Source: JAHFUS01 sp035689115
GTDB lineage: Bacteria; Actinomycetota; Acidimicrobiia; Acidimicrobiales; GCA-2861595
DNA: 64,000 bases
NCBI GenBank assembly: GCA_035689115.1
Contig: DASSMA010000074.1
Span: 54,598 to 118,597, forward strand
Direction of reading: 5' to 3'
Below the pieces are notes generated by a model. It saw only the letters and a program-made list of their open reading frames with translations. It was not told the DNA's origin and did no database searches. A program made the translations under genes and the position numbers. Positions 58,745-64,000 of the stretch are shown one piece after another. Position 1 is the first letter of the stretch. Every line of letters begins with the position of its first letter.

Positions 58745-59758
58745 CGGGACGGGCAGGATCGGCGCCGTGGTGGTGGTGGTGGTCGACGTCGTGGTCGTCG
58801 TCGGGATCGTGACGATGGTGGGGATCGGCAGGGTGGTGGGCGCCGTGGTGGTGGTGGACGTGGTGGTGGCGCCCGTGGTGGTGGTGCTCGACCCGTCGTC
58901 GGTGGGAGCCTGCTCGTTGAACGGAACGGGCGCGTTGGGCCCGCCGATCACGTACACCGGCGTGCCGGTTGGCACGGTGTCGTGGAACCACTTCGACGAC
59001 ACCATCGGGATGCGCACGCAGCCGTGCGACGCCGGCCCCGCCGGCACCGAGGGCGAGCCGTGGATGGCGATGCCACCGTTGAAGTACAGCGGGTTGTAGA
59101 GCTGACCGAGGCGGCTCACGCGCAGGCCGTCGATCTTGCGGGTGACCCGGAAGGAGCCGCCGGGCGTGACCGCCTTGGCGCAGGCGCCGTCGACGCAGTA
59201 GCGCTTGCCGCTGCCGGTGGAGATCGACAGCGTGCGCACCAGCTGCCCGCCCTGCCAGAGGGTGAGGTACTGGTGGGGCAAGTCGATCTCGATGCGGTCG
59301 GCCCCTCCCGCCGCCAGCTGGGCGGCCGCCGGCTTGGCCGTGGCGGCGGCGGCCAGCACGTCGTCGGTGGCCCGTCCGGTGCGGGCCAGCCCCTGGACCT
59401 TCTGGAACGCCATGACGGCGTGGTAGGTGGCGATGTCGAAGCTGCCGTCGACCTTGCCCACGTCGTAGTGGAGGGCGGCCAGCTGCTGCTCCAGGGTCAT
59501 CACCTGGGGACCGCTCGATCCGCGGCCCAGGCCCGGGAGGGGGGCGGTGCTGACGGTGGGCCCGGGAAGGGTGACGGGCGGCGAGGTGACGGCCACCGCC
59601 GTCATGGTCGTGGTGGTGGTGCTCGCCGTGGTGGTGGTCGTGGTGCGGATGGCCGACGCCGCCTCCGACGGTGGGCCGGAGTACGAGCGGCAGCCGGCGA
59701 GCACCGCGGCCATGGCCATGACGGCGAGGAGCGTGAGGGTGGGGACCCGCTGGTGCAT
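58742..59758 (-). CDS. Lipoprotein L,D-transpeptidase (YkuD) with peptidoglycan-binding domain
   Basis: A 338-residue lipoprotein with lipobox VLAGC (Cys23). A Thr-rich spacer (~38-52) is followed by a PG_binding_1 domain (~78-135; LQQQLAALHYDVGKVDG-type repeat). The YkuD domain (~155-275) has the active-site motif HGSPSVPAGPASHGCVRI (catalytic Cys247). The C-terminal ~50 residues are almost pure Thr/Pro/Ile (TTTTTSTTTTTT). It forms 3-3 crosslinks in peptidoglycan, as is common in actinobacteria. Two Cys in RYCVDGACAKAV could form a disulfide near the active site. Confidence 0.9.
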   Translation of the reverse strand: MHQRVPTLTLLAVMAMAAVLAGCRSYSGPPSEAASAIRTTTTTTASTTTTTMTAVAVTSPPVTLPGPTVSTAPLPGLGRGSSGPQVMTLEQQLAALHYDVGKVDGSFDIATYHAVMAFQKVQGLARTGRATDDVLAAAATAKPAAAQLAAGGADRIEIDLPHQYLTLWQGGQLVRTLSISTGSGKRYCVDGACAKAVTPGGSFRVTRKIDGLRVSRLGQLYNPLYFNGGIAIHGSPSVPAGPASHGCVRIPMVSSKWFHDTVPTGTPVYVIGGPNAPVPFNEQAPTDDGSSTTTTGATTTSTTTTAPTTLPIPTIVTIPTTTTTSTTTTTTAPILPVP

Positions 59759-59860
59759 TCAACCGACCCCCGAGGCGGCGATGAAGGGCATTCCGGTCGT
59801 TCGGCGGACAAGTATGGTCAATCGCTTCCCAGAAATCGAGTTTGCTAGTCGGACGGTCGG

Positions 59861-59866
59861 TATCGT
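59861..59866 (+). promoter_or_regulatory. Leaderless -10 element of the PAP2 gene
   Basis: TATCGT ends six bases before ATG 59873, with no ribosome binding site. The same hexamer serves the M50 protease gene (41830) and padR (32749). Confidence 0.45.
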
Positions 59867-59872
59867 GCCTGC

Positions 59873-60586
59873 ATGGTGGTGCCGGCTGGCGGCGAGCGCC
59901 CCGGCCGAATTCCCGTGAACCGCCGCCTGACGCTGGTCGCCGCAGCCCTGCTGCTGCCTTTCGGCTGGCTCCTCGTCATGGTCCACGGCGGCGGGCGCGT
60001 GGTGCGGCTGGACGCCTCGGTGGCCGACCACCTGCACGCCTGGGCCGTCGGGTCCGACGGGTGGGTCGCCGCCCTGCGGGCGGTCACCGATCTCGGCGCC
60101 GGCCTCTGGCTGGCGGCGTTGACGGCGCCGGTGGTGCTCTGGCTGCTCGTGCGGCGCCGGCCCCGCTCGGCCTTCTTCCTGGCCGCCACCGCCCTGGGCG
60201 GCGCCCTGCTGGTCCGGGTGGTGAAGGAAGCCGTGGGCCGCGCCCGCCCCTCGTTCCCCGATCCGGTGGCCACCGCCACCGGCCGCAGCTTCCCCTCCGG
60301 CCACGCCATGAACTCGATCGTCGTGTACGGCGCCCTCCTGCTCGTCCTGCTGCCCGCCGTCCGTCCCGCCTGGCGGGTCCCGGCGATCGCCGCCACCGGC
60401 CTGCTCGTCGCCGCCATCGGCTTCACCCGGCTGGCCCTCGGCGTCCACTACCTGAGCGACGTGCTCGGCGGTTGGGTGCTGGGCCTGGCCTGGCTGGCCG
60501 CCTGCACGGCGGCGTCCGGCGCCTGGCGCCGGCCGGCATCCTCTGCTCAATCGGACGGAGCGCTGTCGGCCGTCGGGCCGCCCTGA
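59873..60586 (+). CDS. PAP2-family membrane phosphatase
   Basis: A 237-residue protein with about six membrane helices. The three phosphatase motifs are visible: KEAVGRARP, PSGHAMNS and GVHYLSDVLGG (the last with its preceding Arg in TRLAL). Such enzymes dephosphorylate undecaprenyl pyrophosphate or phosphatidic acid; the first would fit the envelope genes here. It overlaps the convergent MFS gene by 40 bases. An alternative start, GTG 59915, lies inside. Confidence 0.88.
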   Translation: MVVPAGGERPGRIPVNRRLTLVAAALLLPFGWLLVMVHGGGRVVRLDASVADHLHAWAVGSDGWVAALRAVTDLGAGLWLAALTAPVVLWLLVRRRPRSAFFLAATALGGALLVRVVKEAVGRARPSFPDPVATATGRSFPSGHAMNSIVVYGALLLVLLPAVRPAWRVPAIAATGLLVAAIGFTRLALGVHYLSDVLGGWVLGLAWLAACTAASGAWRRPASSAQSDGALSAVGPP

Positions 60587-61866
60587 GCGGCCGTCCCGAG
60601 CGCCTCGCCGGCGATGGCCGGCTCAGCCGGCGTGTCCTCCAGGGCGTCGAGGAACCCGGGCCGCGCGGCGCGGATGCCGGCCACGACGCCGATCAGGGCC
60701 AGGGCGCCGGCCGTCGTCGTGGCGGCGAGGCCGATCCGGTCGGCCACCGCCCCCTGCACGAGGGCGCCGAGCGGGTAGATCACCCCGAGGGCGACGAAGA
60801 AGAGGCTGGTGGCCCTGGCCCGGTGCTCGGCGGGAGACCGCAGCAGCACCACCGTGCTGAGGCCGGTGAGCACGCTGACGTAGAGCATGCCGACCACGCT
60901 CAGGGCGGCGACGGCCGAGACCGTGGTGGGCGCCGCCGCGTAGGCGCACAGGGCCAGGGACGCGCCGGTGAGGGCGGCCACCACCACGCGCCGCCGGCCG
61001 AAGCGGGCGGCGACCGGGGCCACCAGCAGCGCCCCGATCACGGCGCCGACGCCCTGGGCGGTGGTGAGCACCCCGGTGGCGGCCGCCACCGCCTTCTCGC
61101 CGTCCACCAGACCGGCTGCCTTGGCGGGGATGAGGGCGATGAACGGGGACACCAGGAAGGCGGCGACGGCGATGAGCACGATGGCGGCCCGGCACCCGGG
61201 CTCGGACCACGCCACGCGGGCTCCCTCCTGGATGCTGCGGATGAGGCCGGTGGCGGGCGCCGGCCGGCGGGGCGGGAGCCGGATGAGGAGCACGGCGATC
61301 ACGACGGCGAGGAAGGAGACGGCGTTGACGGCGAAGGCCAGGGTGAAGGAGCCCACGGCGATCACCACCGCCGCCAGCGCCGGCCCCACCACCCGGCCCA
61401 GGTTGTATTGGGCCATGCCCAGCGACGAGGCGGCGAGCACGTCGTCGTGGGGCACCAGGTCGGGCACCAGCGACTGCTGCACCGGCGCCAGCAGGGCGGC
61501 CATGCAGCCGCCGAGGAACACCACGAAGGTCACGACGCCGGGCGACGCCCGCCCCGTGGCCGACAGGGCGGTCAGGATCCCGGCCAGGGCGGTCTCCAGC
61601 AGGGTGCCGAAGGCCAGCCAGCGGCGCCGGTCGGTGCGGTCGGCGATGGCGCCGCCCACGGGCGCCAGCAGGCCGACGGGCAGGAACGCGGCAACGGCCA
61701 CCAGCGCCGTCCAGGTGGCCTTGCCGGTGCGCTCGGTGACGAGGGCGCCCACGGCCACGGTCTGCATCCAGGTGCCGACGGTGGACACCAGGCTGGAGCT
61801 CCAGAGGAGGGCGAAGTCCCGCTGGCGCAGCGGCCGGAAGGACCGCCCGAGCCCCCGCTCGCTCAC
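60547..61866 (-). CDS. MFS exporter (EntS/MFS_3 type)
   Basis: A 439-residue transporter with twelve predicted helices. The N-terminus PLRQRDFALLWSSSLVSTVGTWMQ is diagnostic of the MFS_3 group of putative drug or siderophore exporters. The loop GGAIADRTDRRRWLAF matches the MFS A motif. A soluble Ala/Pro tail ends the protein. The substrate is unknown. GTG start at 61866. Confidence 0.9.
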   Translation of the reverse strand: MSERGLGRSFRPLRQRDFALLWSSSLVSTVGTWMQTVAVGALVTERTGKATWTALVAVAAFLPVGLLAPVGGAIADRTDRRRWLAFGTLLETALAGILTALSATGRASPGVVTFVVFLGGCMAALLAPVQQSLVPDLVPHDDVLAASSLGMAQYNLGRVVGPALAAVVIAVGSFTLAFAVNAVSFLAVVIAVLLIRLPPRRPAPATGLIRSIQEGARVAWSEPGCRAAIVLIAVAAFLVSPFIALIPAKAAGLVDGEKAVAAATGVLTTAQGVGAVIGALLVAPVAARFGRRRVVVAALTGASLALCAYAAAPTTVSAVAALSVVGMLYVSVLTGLSTVVLLRSPAEHRARATSLFFVALGVIYPLGALVQGAVADRIGLAATTTAGALALIGVVAGIRAARPGFLDALEDTPAEPAIAGEALGTAAQGGPTADSAPSD

Positions 61867-61894
61867 CGGCGGTGACCGGCCCTACCGGTCTCGG

Positions 61895-61917
61895 AATCGG
61901 ACCCTGCGGGGTCCCGA
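61895..61917 (-). terminator. Terminator hairpin of sufU
   Basis: A stem of GGACCC/GGGTCC with ATC/GAT extension and one bulge, TGCG loop, 16 bases beyond the minus-strand sufU stop at 61934. Confidence 0.55.
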
Positions 61918-61933
61918 TCCGATACCACGGCGG

Positions 61934-62416
61934 TCAAGCGCCGGCGCCCACCGCCTCGTCGAGGCCCTGGGACAGCGTGTTCCACGACAGGGTGGCGCAC
62001 TTGATCCGCACCGGGAAGCGCACCACGCCCTGGAGGGCCTCCAGGTCGCCCAGCTTCACCTCCGGCTCGCCCTCGGGCGCCGGCTCGGGCTGGCCGTCGG
62101 CGTCGAGGCGCTGCTCGTGGATGTCCATCATCCCCTTGAAGGCCCGGATGACCGCCCGGGCCTCGGCCACCGACCGGCCCTTCACCGCCGCCGACATCAT
62201 CGAGGCCGAAGACTGGCTGATGGAGCACCCCTGGCCCCCGATCTTGAGATCGGCCACCACGCCGTCCTGCACGTCGAGGTAGACCACGATCTCGTCGCCG
62301 CACAAGGGGTTGTAGCCCTCCACCCGCCGGGCCGGGGGCACCGGCAGCTCGCCGCGGTTCCGGGGGGAGCGGTAGTGGTCGAGGATGATCTCACGGTAGA
62401 GGTCTTCGAGGCCCAT
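61934..62416 (-). CDS. sufU: SufU-type sulfur-transfer/scaffold protein
   Basis: A 160-residue SufU. It has LYREIILDHYRSPRNRG, the zinc/sulfur ligands Cys39 with Asp41 (YNPLCGD), Cys64 (GGQGCSIS) and Cys140 (RIKCATLSW), and the insert typical of SufU relative to IscU. It takes persulfide from SufS and passes it to SufB. AGGAG lies six bases before ATG 62416. It follows sufS by nine bases. Confidence 0.95.
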   Translation of the reverse strand: MGLEDLYREIILDHYRSPRNRGELPVPPARRVEGYNPLCGDEIVVYLDVQDGVVADLKIGGQGCSISQSSASMMSAAVKGRSVAEARAVIRAFKGMMDIHEQRLDADGQPEPAPEGEPEVKLGDLEALQGVVRFPVRIKCATLSWNTLSQGLDEAVGAGA

Positions 62417-62425
62417 GCCGATCTC

Positions 62426-63658
62426 CTAGGCGAAGAGGTCCGAGGTGGCCGCCAGCGCGTCGGCGAGGGCGTCGACGTCGGCCTCGTCGTTGTACACGTA
62501 GAACGACGCCCGGGCGGTGGCCCCGACCCCGAGGCGGCGCATCAGCGGCTTGGCGCAGTGGTGCCCGGCCCGGACGCACACGCCCGCCTCGTCGAGCACC
62601 TGCGACACGTCGTGGGGGTGAATGTCCTTGTAGGAGAAGGAGATCACCCCGCCCCGCTCGGCCGGGTCGGTGGGGCCGTAGATGTGGATGTCGTCGCCGT
62701 AGCGCTCGGTGAGGGTGCGCATGGCGTAGGTGGTGAGCTCGACCTCGTGGGTCCGCACGGCGTCCATGCCGAGCCCCTCGAGGTAGTCGATCGCCGCGCC
62801 GAGGCCGACCGTCTCGGCGATGGGCGGGGTGCCCGCCTCGAACTTCCACGGGACGTCGTTGGGCGTGAACCCGTCGAGGCGCACGTCGCGGATCATCTCG
62901 CCGCCGCCCAGGAACGGGGGCATGGCGTCGAGCAGCTCGCCCCGGCCCCACAGCACGCCGATGCCGGTGGGGCCGAGGAGCTTGTGGCCGGTGAAGGCGT
63001 AGAAGTCGGCGCCCAGGTCGTGCACGCGGGTGGCGAGGTGGGGCGTGTACTGGCAGCCGTCGACGACCACGAGGGCGCCGGCGTCGTGGGCGGCGTCGGC
63101 CACCTGGCGGACCGGCGTGAGGGTGCCGAGCACGTTGGACATGGCGGTGACCCCCACCAGGCGGGCGCCGTCGAGCAGCCGGGGGAGGCCGGACAGGTCG
63201 AGGTTCCCGTCGGGGCCGAGGGGGATGTAGCGCAGCTCGATGCCCAGCTGGTCCTTCAGGATCAGCCAGGGGACGAGGTTGGCGTGGTGCTCGATCTCGG
63301 TGAGGACCACGGCGTCGCCGGCCCGCAGGTTGGCCCGGCCCCAGGCGCCGGCCACCAGGTTGAGGCACTCGGTGCCGTTCTTGGCGAAGACGATCTCCCG
63401 ATCGGACGAGGCGCCCACGAAGCGGGCCACCTTGGCCCTGGCCTCCTCCATCAGCCGGGTGGCCTCCTCGGCGATGCCGTAGACGCCGCGGTGCACGTTG
63501 GCGTGGGTGGTCTCGTAGTAGCGCGACATGGCGTCGATGACGCACTGGGGCTTCTGGGACGACGACGCCGAATCGAGGTAGACGAGCCGGCCGCCGGTGT
63601 GGGCCGGCCGGTCGAGGATGGGGAAGTCCTTCTGGACCCTGGCGACGTCGATGCTCAT
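62426..63658 (-). CDS. sufS: Cysteine desulfurase SufS
   Basis: A 410-residue class II cysteine desulfurase. The PLP lysine is Lys226 (FTGHKLLGPTGIGVLWG), and the active-site Cys is Cys368 (VRAGHHCAKPLM). Other group II signatures are YLDSASSSQKP, ANVHRGVYGIAEEAT and EIEHHANLVPW. It strips sulfur from cysteine for SufU. In VVVDGCQYTPH a Cys stands where Ala is common. ATG overlaps the sufC stop (ATGA). Confidence 0.96.
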   Translation of the reverse strand: MSIDVARVQKDFPILDRPAHTGGRLVYLDSASSSQKPQCVIDAMSRYYETTHANVHRGVYGIAEEATRLMEEARAKVARFVGASSDREIVFAKNGTECLNLVAGAWGRANLRAGDAVVLTEIEHHANLVPWLILKDQLGIELRYIPLGPDGNLDLSGLPRLLDGARLVGVTAMSNVLGTLTPVRQVADAAHDAGALVVVDGCQYTPHLATRVHDLGADFYAFTGHKLLGPTGIGVLWGRGELLDAMPPFLGGGEMIRDVRLDGFTPNDVPWKFEAGTPPIAETVGLGAAIDYLEGLGMDAVRTHEVELTTYAMRTLTERYGDDIHIYGPTDPAERGGVISFSYKDIHPHDVSQVLDEAGVCVRAGHHCAKPLMRRLGVGATARASFYVYNDEADVDALADALAATSDLFA

Positions 63659-64000
63659 GCCTGGGAGACCCTCCACGCCTCGTAGCCCTGCTCCTCGAGC
63701 CGCCGGGCCAGCTCCGGCCCGCCGCTCTCCACGATCCGCCCGTCGACGAAGATGTGGACCTTGTCGGGGGTGAGCGCGTCGAGGATGCGCTGGTAGTGGG
63801 TGATGAGCAGCACCCCGATGTGCGGCCGGGCGGCCCGCACCTCTTCCACCCCCCGCGCCACCACCCGCAGGGCGTCGATGTCGAGCCCCGAGTCGGTCTC
63901 GTCGAGGATGGCCATGTCGGGCTCCAGGATGGCCATCTGGAGCACCTCGTTGCGCTTCTTCTCGCCGCCCGAGAACCCCTCGTTGAGGTGGCGGTCGCCG
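63655..64000 (-). CDS. sufC: SufC ATPase, C-terminal part (canonical copy, cut by window end)
   Basis: The last ~115 residues of a SufC that begins beyond the window. It shows the canonical signature FSGGEKKRNEVLQMA, Walker B MAILDETDSGLDIDALRVVA and ITHYQRILDALTPDKVHIFVDGRI, ending in LEEQGYEAW. This is the second SufC in the window; its motifs are closer to the classic form than those at 57629. It is the upstream member of a sufC-sufS-sufU operon on the minus strand; more suf genes may lie outside. Confidence 0.93.
   Translation of the reverse strand, partial: GDRHLNEGFSGGEKKRNEVLQMAILEPDMAILDETDSGLDIDALRVVARGVEEVRAARPHIGVLLITHYQRILDALTPDKVHIFVDGRIVESGGPELARRLEEQGYEAWRVSQA

Noticed and set aside
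58767..58890. GTG trinucleotide tract considered as a non-coding satellite
   Set aside because: It encodes the Thr-rich tail of the L,D-transpeptidase on the minus strand, with the frame kept throughout.

Overview
The window is uniformly GC-rich and dense with genes. Several surface proteins end in the repeat GYWLVASDGGVFAFGDA, and many genes have a TANNNT -10 box placed 5-9 bases before the start codon. Together with an actinobacterial SUF set (SufU, a Rieske ferredoxin between SufD and SufC), PadR and TrmB regulators and a short MutY, this points to an actinobacterium, most likely of class Acidimicrobiia. The taxonomy is inferred. I see no rRNA, tRNA, CRISPR array or transposase.

Region 1 (1-23.1 kb) is a cell-envelope and secretome block. 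It opens with the start of a polyprenyl glycosylphosphotransferase. A 1426-residue secreted sialidase-like/cell-wall-binding protein follows. Next comes a five-gene plus-strand cluster: sialidase-like membrane protein, subtilase, subtilase with C-terminal repeats, second sialidase-like protein, YcnI-like protein. Then come two small IPT/TIG-type anchored proteins, a 1297-residue FG-GAP/fibronectin protein, a frameshifted membrane protein and a Leu/Pro-rich secreted protein.

Region 2 (23.2-33.3 kb) is mixed housekeeping: a PPOX oxidoreductase, GT2 glycosyltransferase, methyltransferase, mutY, pilT, flavin reductase, MauE/DoxX protein, RmlC-like epimerase, an FtsH-like AAA protease, a GGDEF protein and an apparently autoregulated PadR repressor. 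Region 3 (33.6-43.2 kb) is rich in proteases: a sedolisin (S53), oligopeptidase B (S9), an FtsH relative with two AAA modules, and an M50 site-2 protease with a tetratricopeptide-like tail. A SUKH immunity-like gene and two small or broken genes lie among them.

Region 4 (43.2-51.9 kb) has two TrmB-type regulators flanking an IPT/TIG anchored protein and a 1327-residue Vgb/IPT/Kelch protein. A third sialidase-like paralogue follows. Region 5 (52-64 kb) is the iron-sulfur assembly region. On the plus strand sufB is followed by a four-Cys protein, a membrane protein and phzF, then sufD, a Rieske ferredoxin and a divergent sufC. On the minus strand a canonical sufC (cut by the window end), sufS and sufU form a tight operon. 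An L,D-transpeptidase, a PAP2 phosphatase and an MFS exporter sit between the two strands' suf genes.

The main points for follow-up are: the tandem-AAA FtsH; three otherwise unrelated exported proteins that each end in exactly six 42-residue repeats; a mobile-looking hairpin found in two convergent intergenic gaps in opposite orientation; two SufC copies; and three genes whose conserved reading frame runs upstream of any ATG/GTG/TTG.
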